Source: Candidatus Eiseniibacteriota bacterium (lineage in GTDB: Bacteria > Eisenbacteria > RBG-16-71-46 > CAIMUX01). From it: DNA of 64,000 nucleotides. The notes under the pieces are model-generated. The model was not told where the DNA came from. It saw nothing but the letters and a program-made list of their open reading frames with translations, and ran no database searches. Positions within the stretch are counted from its first letter, which is position 1; each line of letters opens with the position of its first letter. The stretch is from the NCBI GenBank assembly GCA_903844735.1, contig CAIMUX010000138.1:1-64000 (forward strand), written 5' to 3'. Made by a program: the position numbers and the translations under genes. Positions 26,080 to 35,941 of this stretch are shown piece by piece.

Positions 26080-27565
26080 GATGCAGACGGCGCGCATTAC
26101 GTACGGGACAGTTGAGGATCCGGTGCCGATCCTTGTCCGCGACCTCTTTGCGCTGATGCAGTTGCGCCGTCTGCGCGGGCCCGACGACCCACGGGTGCGG
26201 GAACGCGCCGACGGGTGGCTTGGGCAACTCGCTGAGCTCGCGCGGACCAGTGGCGGCCCTGTTCGGATCGTCCGGGCCGGACCCCACATCCGTGTCAACG
26301 GTCTGCGGGTAGCGTCCCATGCAGGCACGCGGCTCGCGCTCAGCTCATTGCGCCTCGACCTCGAACGACTGGGGGCGGGCGGTTTCGAATTCTTTGGCGG
26401 TGTTACCCGAGACGCCTTGGAAGCGTTCCTTGCTATGTGGGGGCGAGGCGGAACCGCCGTGACTTCTGCGATTGCCGAGATCGCCGAACCGGGATCCCGC
26501 GGCGGTGACGTGGCTCCGGGGATCCGCCTCCTGCCGCCGGGCGAGGATGCCGCGGAAGCCGGGAGCGGTTCCGACCTGAGGAACCAGGCCCGCCAGGCCT
26601 TCTTCCATGCCCTCGGGGTGGCCCGTTCGGTGGCGCGGCAGGTAGCGGACCACCGCGTTCCCGAGTTGAGAAAATCCCGGGAGGTCGTCCACGAGATGGT
26701 CGATTCGCTGACCGAGGAGCGGTTCTCTCTCCTCGGTCTGGCCGCCATTCAGGATTTCGACCCGTACACCTATCAGCACTCGGTTCATGTGAGCATCCTG
26801 GCTCTGGCCCTGGGCCAGGAGCTGGGACTGTCGCGACGGGACCTGGCCGACCTCGGTGTCGCCGCGCTTTTCCATGACATGGGCAAGATTCAGATCCCTA
26901 AGGATGTCCTGCAGAAACCGGGCTGCTTCGGTCCGCGCGATTGGGCGCTGATGCACACTCACCCACTGCGCGGCGCCTGCGCCCTGCTGCACTACGGTGG
27001 GCACGGCGATCTCGCGGAGCGCATCATGTTGGTCAGTGCCGAGCACCACATGCGTTTCAACGGCTCCGGCTATCCCCCGCTCGGCAGTGACTGGCAGCAG
27101 GGGCTCTTTTCGCGCCTGGTGAGCCTTGCCGACTGCTTCGACGCCATGACAGCGAGCCGGACCTATATGCGGCGGCCCTTCACGCCGGACGCGGTGGTGC
27201 GCTACATGTGGGAAAGCTCCGGCCGGATGTTCGACCCGGAGCTCCTGCGGCTATTTGTGGCCAAGGTGGGGCTCTGGCCGGTGGGTTCACTGCTGCGGTT
27301 GGAGTCGGGCGAGCTGGCCGTGGTGGTAGAGTCCCCTGCCTCGACCGCGGAGTTGGAGCGGCCTCGGGTGCGAATTCTAGGCCAAGGCCCGCTGGGCCCC
27401 GTGGCGGGGGAGGAGCGGACCCTGGCGGCAGGCCCGGCCGCCGATCCGCGGAGCCGAATTCGCGCGGGGTGCTATCCCCAGGACCATGGTGTGGATGTGG
27501 ACGCGATACTTACGTCCCACCTGCTCCCCGCTGCGGCCTCGGGACGCTCGGTTGTGGCCGCCTGA
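26039..27565 (+). CDS. HD-GYP domain protein (probable c-di-GMP phosphodiesterase)
   Basis: The 508-residue protein has an N-terminal helical region (1-200, no recognised sensor). The HD-GYP domain shows YTYQHSVHVSILALALGQEL, the catalytic ALFHDMGKIQIPKDVL (His-Asp near 279-280), MHTHPLRG, EHHMRFNGSGYPP (GYP near 344) and LADCFDAMTASRTYMRRPF. All metal-ligand motifs appear intact, so hydrolysis of cyclic di-GMP is likely. A ~60-residue tail follows. The start lies within the end of the HEAT-like gene (41 bp overlap). The stop TGA is inside the left arm of the element at 27561. Confidence 0.9.
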   Translation: MTELRALTDQGQPEMQTARITYGTVEDPVPILVRDLFALMQLRRLRGPDDPRVRERADGWLGQLAELARTSGGPVRIVRAGPHIRVNGLRVASHAGTRLALSSLRLDLERLGAGGFEFFGGVTRDALEAFLAMWGRGGTAVTSAIAEIAEPGSRGGDVAPGIRLLPPGEDAAEAGSGSDLRNQARQAFFHALGVARSVARQVADHRVPELRKSREVVHEMVDSLTEERFSLLGLAAIQDFDPYTYQHSVHVSILALALGQELGLSRRDLADLGVAALFHDMGKIQIPKDVLQKPGCFGPRDWALMHTHPLRGACALLHYGGHGDLAERIMLVSAEHHMRFNGSGYPPLGSDWQQGLFSRLVSLADCFDAMTASRTYMRRPFTPDAVVRYMWESSGRMFDPELLRLFVAKVGLWPVGSLLRLESGELAVVVESPASTAELERPRVRILGQGPLGPVAGEERTLAAGPAADPRSRIRAGCYPQDHGVDVDAILTSHLLPAAASGRSVVAA

Positions 27566-27781
27566 GACTCGGAGAAGGGAACGAATACGACCGGCTTCGG
27601 GCTTCGGGTTTCGGGCTGGAGCGCGTCAAGCAGTCTCTGGAGGCCACGAATCAACTCGTCGGACCGGGCCACAAGTTCGGCCTGGTCTTCCGCACGCAGC
27701 GAAGCCGGTGCGCCGGCCCCGGACCGGTCCTTCGCTCGGGGTCTGCCCCCCTGAAGCCCGAAGTCTATTCCGAATCTCAGG
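27561..27781. repeat. Complete inverted-repeat element (221 bp form)
   Basis: Arms CCTGAGACTCGGAG (27561-27574) and TTCCGAATCTCAGG (27768-27781). Inside the left arm is GGGAACGAATACGACCGG and three CTTCGGG-type heptamers; inside the right arm the complementary CCTGAAGCCCGAAG. The ~140 bp body (GTCTCTGGAGGCCACGAATC onward, and GCCGGTGCGCCGGCCCCGGA onward) recurs, split apart, at 35942-37112. The stop codon of the HD-GYP gene is in the left arm. The rest of the gap to 27972 holds a promoter. Confidence 0.75.
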
Positions 27782-27785
27782 GTGC

Positions 27786-27814
27786 TTGACCTCGGCTCTG
27801 TTCGATCCTATAGT
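27786..27814 (+). promoter_or_regulatory. Promoter for the 27972-29956 operon
   Basis: TTGACC (27786-27791), 17 bp spacer, TATAGT (27809-27814). Predicted leader is about 150 nt. The right arm of the element ends 4 bp upstream. Confidence 0.7.
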
Positions 27815-27971
27815 GACGGTTCTTGGGGTCGGTAACAGCCTGCGAAGCGCACGCTTCGCAGGGGTGGAGGCATGGGCCGTGCGGGGCAGGGGTACCGACG
27901 TGATGATCGGAATTGTTCCGAGTCGCCGCGCTTTTCGCATCTTCCCCGAAGCCCGGAATGGGAGACGCCAC

Positions 27972-28448
27972 ATGATCGGTCGGCTTTCGCGCACGCTGGC
28001 GCTGGCCGGGCTGGGCTGCCTGCTGCTCTTCCCGGCCGCCTGCTCGAAGCGTGTGCCGCTGCAGAGCGGCGCGTTCGAAGCGCAACAGAAGGTGATCCTC
28101 ACGATGAAGGACGGTCGCTCGTTGCGCGGGCGCATCGCGCCCGGCCAGCGGGTCGAGTACCGACAGGAAGGCTCGATCTATCGAGCGGATGTTACGGCGG
28201 TCACGGCCGACAGCATTCGCCTGGGTCGGGTTCTCCTTCTCGACGACGGGCGCTACGAGGCGCTCGGTCGGCGACTCGCCGACGGCCAGGTGGTGGTGGC
28301 TCCTCCCATCCCGTTACTTTCCATTTCTCGCGGCGAGATAGCGAAGGTGGAACTGCAGATGTTTGACGGCTCTCGCACGGTGCGGAGCCTCGGTGCCTGG
28401 GTGTACGGGAGCAGCATTCTGGTGATGCTGCTGGGCGAACGGTCCTAG
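27972..28448 (+). CDS. Small lipoprotein of unknown function
   Basis: The 158-residue lipoprotein has a signal GLGCLLLFPAACSK with lipobox FPAAC (Cys about 25). The mature part is a beta-rich domain with VILTMKDGRSLRGRIAPGQR and RADVTAVTADSIRLGRVLLL, resembling small SH3-like barrels that often begin with 'x-L-K-D-G-x-x-x-x-G'. A weak hydrophobic segment lies at the C-terminus (LGAWVYGSSILVMLLG), possibly a second membrane contact. ATG 27972 follows GGGAG by 8 bp. It lies 17 bp upstream of an outer-membrane protein gene and is probably co-transcribed. Confidence 0.65.
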   Translation: MIGRLSRTLALAGLGCLLLFPAACSKRVPLQSGAFEAQQKVILTMKDGRSLRGRIAPGQRVEYRQEGSIYRADVTAVTADSIRLGRVLLLDDGRYEALGRRLADGQVVVAPPIPLLSISRGEIAKVELQMFDGSRTVRSLGAWVYGSSILVMLLGERS

Positions 28449-28465
28449 GAGCGGGAGGCAACTCG

Positions 28466-29956
28466 ATGCGGTGGAACCTGTCCAAGGTCCGGGCGACGGC
28501 TTGTCACGGACCCTTATGCGCTCTCGTCATTCTGCTGGCGGCCGTCGCCGGACCCGCCCTGGCGCAAGAACAAGGGGTCATCTCCCTAGGTCGGATCGGC
28601 CTGCGTGAACTTTCGATCCTTCACCCCTCCTTGGTATACCGGCCGATCGACGCGTTTTCTGTGCGCCCCGGCGGCGACGCCCTTGGTATGGGTGGTGCCT
28701 ATCTCGCCAGTGCGTCCGGAGTCGCCGCTCTGGGATGGAATGTAGGCGGCCTGGCCGACCTGGAGCATCTGTCCTTCACGTTCGACGGATACTCCCGGGC
28801 CGTCGGCGGGAGCGCAGGTGACTTTCCCGATTCACTCGTCCTCGGCGGACGGTCGACCCTCCGCTTCTTGAGCTACCGGCCGAGTCTGAAGGGTGGTTTC
28901 GTCCCGAACTTCATTGCCGCAGGCGTCCCCTTGTGGACGTCGGGGGAGCGCCGCCTTGTGGCCGCCTTCGGTTGGCGTCGCTACGCCGAGATGGCGGTGC
29001 CCGAGCAGGCTGTGAGCGACCTGGTCCCCTCAGGCGCGGGTGCGACGTTCCCGATCGCCTTCTCGATCGACCGATCAGAGAAGGGCGGTCTCGAAGCGTT
29101 TTCCCCGGCCATCGCGTTTCGCTCCGGGCGAACTCTCTCGCTCGGCGCGGTGGTGAACGTGCTGAAGGGGGGGGTGCGCGCCAACACGGATGAGGAATGG
29201 TTCTTGTACCGCGGGACGGCTCGTGCGAACAGCCGGTACTCCGGTTTCTCCCCGGAGTTTGGCGGCCGGGTGAGTTTCGGCCAGAGTGTCTCCCTTGGCC
29301 TCCGCCTGGTTCCAGGGTACACCCTTAAGGTGCGCGACGGCGCATACTCCCGTCGGCAGCAGGGGCTCACTGTGATTACGGCGACCTTGGCCGACTATGA
29401 CCTGACGATCCCTGCCGCATTCGGTGCCGGGGTCGCGTTTCGACCCTCACTGCGTCTGCTGATTGCAGCCGACATGAACACGCAATCCTGGTCCAAGGCA
29501 GAGGTGAAGTACACGAGGACGCCCCCCGATTCGGTGGGACTGCCGCTTGCGGACGTCACCACCTTGCATTTCGGGGCGGAGTACAAGCTCCTCCGGACTG
29601 GCTGGGGCGAGGTGCCGGTCCGCATAGGGTTTCGCACGACCCCTCTGGGGTATCGCGACATCGGTACCGGCGACGTGCGGCTTGACACCCTCGAAACGCC
29701 GCAAGGACGGTGGGTCCAGGCGACCAGCACCGGAATCTACAGTGGCAAGCAGCCGAAGGCGAACGCCTACAGCTTCGGAGCCTCTCTTGTTACCCCCGGC
29801 ATTCGCTATGACGTCGGCTTCGAACGCATTTCCTACGAGCACAGCAAGTGGTTCTTTGACGTTCCCTATGATATGTTGCTGAATCCCGAGAAGGCGACGG
29901 TGAAGGTGAAGCAGAAGGTGAGCAAGATTCGGCTCTCCGCGACCTACACCTTCTAG
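28466..29956 (+). CDS. Outer-membrane protein, PorV/FadL-like
   Basis: The 496-residue product has a signal peptide (LCALVILLAAVAGPALAQE) and a barrel beginning with SVRPGGDALGMGGAYLASAS followed by GVAALGWNVGGLADLEHLSF. This is the PorV/OmpP1-FadL-type pattern in which a plug segment (here RPGGDALGMGGAYLA) precedes strand 1 (N-P-A-G-L in canonical members; here N-V-G-G-L). The protein ends in an aromatic strand (SKIRLSATYTF). Possible roles are transport of hydrophobic molecules or, if PorV-like, docking of type IX secretion substrates. It is downstream of a lipoprotein. Confidence 0.75.
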   Translation: MRWNLSKVRATACHGPLCALVILLAAVAGPALAQEQGVISLGRIGLRELSILHPSLVYRPIDAFSVRPGGDALGMGGAYLASASGVAALGWNVGGLADLEHLSFTFDGYSRAVGGSAGDFPDSLVLGGRSTLRFLSYRPSLKGGFVPNFIAAGVPLWTSGERRLVAAFGWRRYAEMAVPEQAVSDLVPSGAGATFPIAFSIDRSEKGGLEAFSPAIAFRSGRTLSLGAVVNVLKGGVRANTDEEWFLYRGTARANSRYSGFSPEFGGRVSFGQSVSLGLRLVPGYTLKVRDGAYSRRQQGLTVITATLADYDLTIPAAFGAGVAFRPSLRLLIAADMNTQSWSKAEVKYTRTPPDSVGLPLADVTTLHFGAEYKLLRTGWGEVPVRIGFRTTPLGYRDIGTGDVRLDTLETPQGRWVQATSTGIYSGKQPKANAYSFGASLVTPGIRYDVGFERISYEHSKWFFDVPYDMLLNPEKATVKVKQKVSKIRLSATYTF

Positions 29957-30339
29957 GCCTCCCGGTCGCAGGCTGTGCCGGGGTCCGACGAGTCCCCGGC
30001 TCCACCGTGACCGGGGTCGGGCTCTCCTTTGTGCGCCGGGTGTTCGCGCCCTTTGCGCGAGCGGCCCCCTGGGCCGGCTCTGCCGAATCCTAGTGTGACG
30101 CGGCCGCGTCGTTCTCGCCGGTACCGATGTATCCACACGCATTCACGTATGGTCCAATGAGATAGAGACGTTCCGGTTGCGCTCTGGTCCCTCGGGTGTC
30201 GGCGGGCCGGTCAGGCGTGAGATCGCCCGCCTTTCCGTTCCGGTGATTGCACCAGCCAAATCCTTGTCTTCCATGTTGTTGCGATTTCGCTCGCTTCGTC
30301 ATCACCGTTGGCACAGCTCCTGCCAGGGTTATCTCCGAA

Positions 30340-30444
30340 GAGGAAGTCGGGCCGGGTGTGGTCTGTTATCCCAACCCCGGCAGAGAAGCAATCAGGTCCG
30401 ATGGAGATCGGAGCCAAAGGTTGCCACCGCAGCGGCCCGACCTC
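30340..30444 (+). ncRNA. Candidate structured RNA in an 850 bp gene-free region
   Basis: The gap 29957-30807 has no credible gene. A long-range stem, GAGGAAGTCGGGCCG (30340-30354) with CGGCCCGACCTC (30433-30444), encloses 78 nt that contain an exact small hairpin, CCGAT-GGAG-ATCGG (about 30398-30411). A further CCTCC/GGAGG hairpin follows near 30441-30462, and an intrinsic-terminator-like hairpin at 30571. I compared it with SRP RNA, RNase P, tmRNA, 6S and common riboswitch cores from memory; none matched convincingly, although TCAGGTCCGATGGAG is faintly SRP-like. It could be a leader, 3' UTR or independent RNA. Confidence 0.35.
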
Positions 30445-30570
30445 CCTCCTTCAGTGTGGAGGCTGCCAACCAACAGTTGATTCGCGAGTTGCGGTTCACC
30501 TTACGCCACTCGGCATGGTGGGCTTCAACGACCGGACCTGGGGCAAGCGGCCCTTCCCATTCGAGCCCGC

Positions 30571-30610
30571 GACCCCGGTGCGACGACGCCGCGCCGGGGT
30601 CTTCTCTTGT
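30571..30610 (+). terminator. Terminator-like hairpin 1 in the gene-free region
   Basis: GACCCCGG (30571-30578) and CCGGGGTC (30594-30601) form an 8 bp stem with a 15 nt loop, followed by TTCTCTTGTG. Orientation implies plus-strand transcription through the candidate RNA. Confidence 0.45.
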
Positions 30611-30694
30611 GTGCGGAACTTTCGTCTGCTCCGATCGTATGAAAGGTCGTCAGGCGGTTCGCGAACCAGGGAATCGGCCTCTCGCTGCGGGACA

Positions 30695-30750
30695 GGCCCC
30701 GGGATGAAGATCCCGGGGCCTCGTTCTTTGTTCGTTCTTTGTTCTTTGTT
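30695..30750 (+). terminator. Strong intrinsic terminator 2 in the gene-free region
   Basis: A perfect 11 bp stem, GGCCCCGGGAT (30695-30705) and ATCCCGGGGCC (30710-30720), has loop GAAG and is followed by an unusual T-rich tail of TTCTTTG repeats (30722-30750). It ends plus-strand transcription before the convergent speA gene. Confidence 0.7.
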
Positions 30751-30807
30751 CGATACTGCTCAGGTAGACAGGCTTCAGTAGACAGAATTCAGGCGTCGTG
30801 CGCCGCC

Positions 30808-32706
<1,899 letters not shown>

Positions 32707-32828
32707 CCGTTACCTCTCCCGGAGCATGGGAAGGCTTCGCCGGGCCGGGCGACGCACCCATCGGCGACGAGCACCGGGTCGAGCCGTGAGCGCCGCGAGC
32801 CGGTGAGCTTGGACCTTTGCGAGGTCGA

Positions 32829-32857
32829 ACTATAGCGTCCCGGGTCTCGGCCTGCAA
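32829..32857 (-). promoter_or_regulatory. speA promoter
   Basis: On the minus strand TTGCAG (32857-32852), 17 bp spacer, TATAGT (32834-32829). The leader would be ~115 nt. The box borders the 3' end of the PorV-like gene. Confidence 0.6.
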
Positions 32858-32859
32858 GC

Positions 32860-33837
32860 TCACAACGCAACGCCGGCGGTCCAGCGGTGGGTTTCTCCCA
32901 GGTCATGACCGCCGGGCTGCCAACCGTAGTCGACGCGGAAGCCTCCGGCGGTAACGCCGACGCCGCCGCTCGGCTCGCTGCGCCATCCGAGCACATCCCG
33001 CCGTGCGCGGTAGCCGGCGCGCACGGCCAGCGCGCGCACCGGTTTCCACTCCAGGCCCGCGCCGCGCTGCCGCGTGTGAAAGCCGTCGCCCTCCCAGTCG
33101 GCCTGCACTGTGGCGGCGATCCCGCGGAGCGGGGCCTGCCACGCCAGGCCGAGGCTCCAGCGGCGGGCCAGCGGTTCGTCGAGGCCCGTGTAGCGCGTGC
33201 CGTCGGGGCTTCCCGCCCACCGGGTGGTGGAGACGAAATTTGCCGCCTGCAGGCCGAGGGTGAGCGGCCCGAGCGGCCTTTGCACGCCGAGGTCGAGGGC
33301 ATGGCCATCGCAGCCGGTGCCCTTGAAGCCGCTCTGGGCAAAAAGCAGACGATAGGCGAGGCCGGCGCGGGTGCGATCCGTGAGACGCCAGGCGTAGGCC
33401 ACACCGGCCTGCAGTTCGAGATACGTCTCACCGGTGAGGTCGCCGCGCAACGTGGAAACGTCCAGACCCAAGGCGCGCTCCGCGGGCGGTGGCAGAGAGA
33501 CCCGCTCGATACGTCCATTCTGCCATTGCACGTCTCGGCGTGCCCGCGGCCAGCCCAACTGGGCCGAGCCCTGGGTGACCAGACCGAGCCCGAAGAGATC
33601 GGCGTAGGTGAATGCCGCCTCACGCCGCGCGAGCCCGAGAAGCCCCGCCGGGTTGGCGCGAATCGACTCGCAGCCATCGGCCAAGGCAACAAGATTGCCG
33701 CCGAGGGCGGTGGCGCGGGCCCCTGGATCGAGGCGTGGGAAACCACCGGTCAGGGTACCGCCGGCGCGGGCGGACCCCGCCGCCCCCAAAGCCGACGTGA
33801 GCAAGCATGTGATCGCAAGAAACCGCGATCCGCGCAT
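32860..33837 (-). CDS. PorV/UPF0164-like outer-membrane protein
   Basis: The 325-residue product has a signal peptide (FLAITCLLTSALGAAGSARA). The mature start GGFPRLDPGARATALGGNLV continues into ALADGCESIRANPAGLLGLA, the PorV-type plug and N-P-A-G-L motif, then amphipathic strands to the C-terminus. ATG 33837 lies just before the signal sequence; a longer frame to 33915 overlaps the upstream gene. It follows the Cys-repeat protein gene by 17 bp. PorV proteins shuttle type IX substrates to the attachment complex, and the upstream gene encodes a protein with a sorting-like tail; a substrate-carrier pair is an inference. Confidence 0.72.
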   Translation of the reverse strand: MRGSRFLAITCLLTSALGAAGSARAGGTLTGGFPRLDPGARATALGGNLVALADGCESIRANPAGLLGLARREAAFTYADLFGLGLVTQGSAQLGWPRARRDVQWQNGRIERVSLPPPAERALGLDVSTLRGDLTGETYLELQAGVAYAWRLTDRTRAGLAYRLLFAQSGFKGTGCDGHALDLGVQRPLGPLTLGLQAANFVSTTRWAGSPDGTRYTGLDEPLARRWSLGLAWQAPLRGIAATVQADWEGDGFHTRQRGAGLEWKPVRALAVRAGYRARRDVLGWRSEPSGGVGVTAGGFRVDYGWQPGGHDLGETHRWTAGVAL

Positions 33838-33854
33838 GACGAGGATCCCTTCCC

Positions 33855-35864
33855 TCAGTCCCGCAGGAGGAGCCCCTTGGTGATCGAGCGAGCTTTGCCG
33901 GCCGGATCGCGCCACTCGGCACGAACCAGGTAGTACCCCTGGGGAGCACGATCACCGGCACGATTGGTTCCCGCCCAGTGGAAACGGAAGTCCCGCAACT
34001 GTTCGGTCGGGTCCGGGCGTTCCTCCCACAGACAGTCTCCCTCAAGGCTGAAGATCCGCACGACCACCCGGTCCATCGTTTCCGGATTCTTCAGTCCGAT
34101 GTCGTCGGCGGAATCCGTGGACTTGTCCCTTCGGCTGTAGGGGGTGCCGACATCGAGTTGCACTGCTTCGATCCGCGTGACGATGACGGCAAGGGGGCTC
34201 GCCGGATAGGGGAGCGTGCTGTTCCCGGCCGCGTCCTCACCCCGGACCTGGATCTTGTTCTCGCCGAGCAGTAGTTCGAGCATGCCGCTGAAACGACCCG
34301 TGAGGGTATCGGCCTCGACGCGCTCCTGCGGCGTCTTGTTGCGGATGAGCAGGACTACAACGGATTGCGGGGCCTCGCCGCTGACACGCACCGAATCGTC
34401 GGTCGTTACGGCGGGAATCGGGTCGATCCGAATGAGGTCGTCCGGAGGTGGTTCGTTGTCGGTGTTGATCCGCAGGGAGGTAGCCGTGGTTCGCCCGCAA
34501 CCTGTGTCCCGGGCGGTGATAGGGATCAGCTTGTCGGATCCGTCGGGCTGCATCTGAGTCGGGGAGAGAGGCAGGCGGTACCGGATGAGAAAAACTCCGT
34601 CGCCACGGTCGCTTCCCGGCGTCAACACGCTGGAGGTGTCCACGTCCGCAAAGCTGGCCGTGATCTGCAGCGGAAGGTGGCTGATCCAGTGTGTTTCGAT
34701 GACGAGCGAATCCCCGGAGCGGTAGGGCCCATCTTTCTTCCGAACTATCCGACTTGAGTCGGGCCCGAGCACCGGTGGACTATTGGAAAGGCAGACTTCG
34801 ATTCTGCGATCGGTCGTGAATCCGGTCGTGACACTGGCGCTCAGCGGGATCCGGATCCCGGTGCTGTCCCCACGCGACACCGAATCTGACAGCGTGTAGT
34901 ACACCCGGTACCACCCGCCGCCAAGCGGCGGTTCCGGCGTAGCCAGGACTGCATCGTTGCTCGGAACGCCGGGGTCGAGCCGCGAGAAATCGGCCGTCAC
35001 CGTGAGGCTGTCCACGAGCTGGGGTGAATTCGGGACCTCCCAGCGGGTCAGAAGGATCACCGTGTCTTCGCTTGTGAGCGGACGGGGATCGCCGCTGGGT
35101 AGGGTGTCGGGCGACAGGAAATGGTACTCGCTCAGCGTCGGACCTTTTGGGCAGGGGGTCGGAGCGCACACCGTTCCCGTTCCCTGCCAGGTGTCCGGGG
35201 AAAGGCACGCCGGTTGGATCGTAATCGTGCAGGCGCGGAAGGGGGTGCAGCAGGCACCGATGCACGGGTTGGGATCGCAGTCCGTGCCGGCTCCGTGCCA
35301 GATGTCGGGATCCGTACACGCGGCCACCAGGTTCACCGTGCATGCACCCGCCGGCGCGCAGCAGGCACCGACGCACGGGTCGGGATCGCAATCCGTGCCG
35401 GCTCCGTGCCACATGTTAGGATCCGCACACGCGGCCAGCGTGTTCACCGTGCACGCACCCAGCGGCGTGCAGCACGCGCCTGCAGGTGGACACGGATTCG
35501 GCGAGCAGCTTGACGTGCCGTTCCAACTGCTCGGCGCCAGACATGCGGCAATAAAGATCAGGGTGCAGGCGCCTGTGGTCGAATTGCAGCACGCACCCGG
35601 CTGGGGACATTGATTCGACGTGCAGTTCGTCCATGCCGAATGCCAGATGCTCGGACTGACGCACAGGGCCTGGGTGGTGAGCGTGCAGGTCCCCGCCGGG
35701 GCACAGCAAGCGGCGGAAACCTGGGCGCGGGCCGGGTGGGCGAGGACGGCGAGGCAGGCGAGGCAGGCGAGGCCAAGGAGGAACACCGTGCTCGCGACGA
35801 GAAACGACTGACGGCAGCGTGAAACTGCGCCCGGTTCAAAGGTGCGGCTTGGAACGACAGGCAT
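33855..35864 (-). CDS. Secreted Cys-rich repeat protein with FlgD-like C-terminal domain
   Basis: The 669-residue product has a signal/anchor (FLVASTVFLLGLACLACLAV, cleavage near ARAQ). Five tandem ~38-residue repeats (about 50-240) follow, each of the form GACCxPxGACT...ACxxPxxWxGxGTxCxPxPC with six cysteines. The middle holds beta-rich Ig-like segments. The C-terminal domain ends RAPQGYYLVRAEWRDPAGKA and SITKGLLLRD, the FlgD_Ig/type IX-style sorting form. The fourth and third repeats are nearly identical, implying recent duplication. It has its own promoter at 35903-35932 and is followed by a PorV-like gene. Function unknown; likely surface exposed. Confidence 0.75.
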   Translation of the reverse strand: MPVVPSRTFEPGAVSRCRQSFLVASTVFLLGLACLACLAVLAHPARAQVSAACCAPAGTCTLTTQALCVSPSIWHSAWTNCTSNQCPQPGACCNSTTGACTLIFIAACLAPSSWNGTSSCSPNPCPPAGACCTPLGACTVNTLAACADPNMWHGAGTDCDPDPCVGACCAPAGACTVNLVAACTDPDIWHGAGTDCDPNPCIGACCTPFRACTITIQPACLSPDTWQGTGTVCAPTPCPKGPTLSEYHFLSPDTLPSGDPRPLTSEDTVILLTRWEVPNSPQLVDSLTVTADFSRLDPGVPSNDAVLATPEPPLGGGWYRVYYTLSDSVSRGDSTGIRIPLSASVTTGFTTDRRIEVCLSNSPPVLGPDSSRIVRKKDGPYRSGDSLVIETHWISHLPLQITASFADVDTSSVLTPGSDRGDGVFLIRYRLPLSPTQMQPDGSDKLIPITARDTGCGRTTATSLRINTDNEPPPDDLIRIDPIPAVTTDDSVRVSGEAPQSVVVLLIRNKTPQERVEADTLTGRFSGMLELLLGENKIQVRGEDAAGNSTLPYPASPLAVIVTRIEAVQLDVGTPYSRRDKSTDSADDIGLKNPETMDRVVVRIFSLEGDCLWEERPDPTEQLRDFRFHWAGTNRAGDRAPQGYYLVRAEWRDPAGKARSITKGLLLRD

Positions 35865-35902
35865 GGAACGAATGCATCCTCCCTAGGGACCGGCTTAGCC
35901 CG

Positions 35903-35932
35903 ACTATAGAGGCCGGTTGAGAGGCTTGTCAA
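35903..35932 (-). promoter_or_regulatory. Promoter for the Cys-repeat/PorV operon
   Basis: On the minus strand a perfect TTGACA (35932-35927), 18 bp spacer and TATAGT (35908-35903). The leader is about 32 nt and contains GGGAGG near 35880. Confidence 0.75.
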
Positions 35933-35941
35933 ATCGTCCCT

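Noticed and set aside
26072-26083. CCTGAGAT at the end of the HEAT-like gene as another element left arm
   Set aside because: It lies inside the coding start of the HD-GYP gene, lacks the CGGAG part and has no partner arm, so it is probably chance.
27561-27781. CRISPR-like structure from repeated motifs
   Set aside because: The repeats are short heptamers and inverted arms without regular unique spacers; no cas gene is present.
30380-30425. Possible SRP (4.5S) RNA
   Set aside because: TCAGGTCCGATGGAG looks faintly like the conserved GTCAGGTCCGGAAGGAAGC, but the GGAA tetraloop and the A-rich asymmetric loop are absent.
30640-30680. Possible tRNA T-arm around GGTTCGCGAACC
   Set aside because: It is a simple palindrome; no acceptor, D or anticodon arms are found around it.
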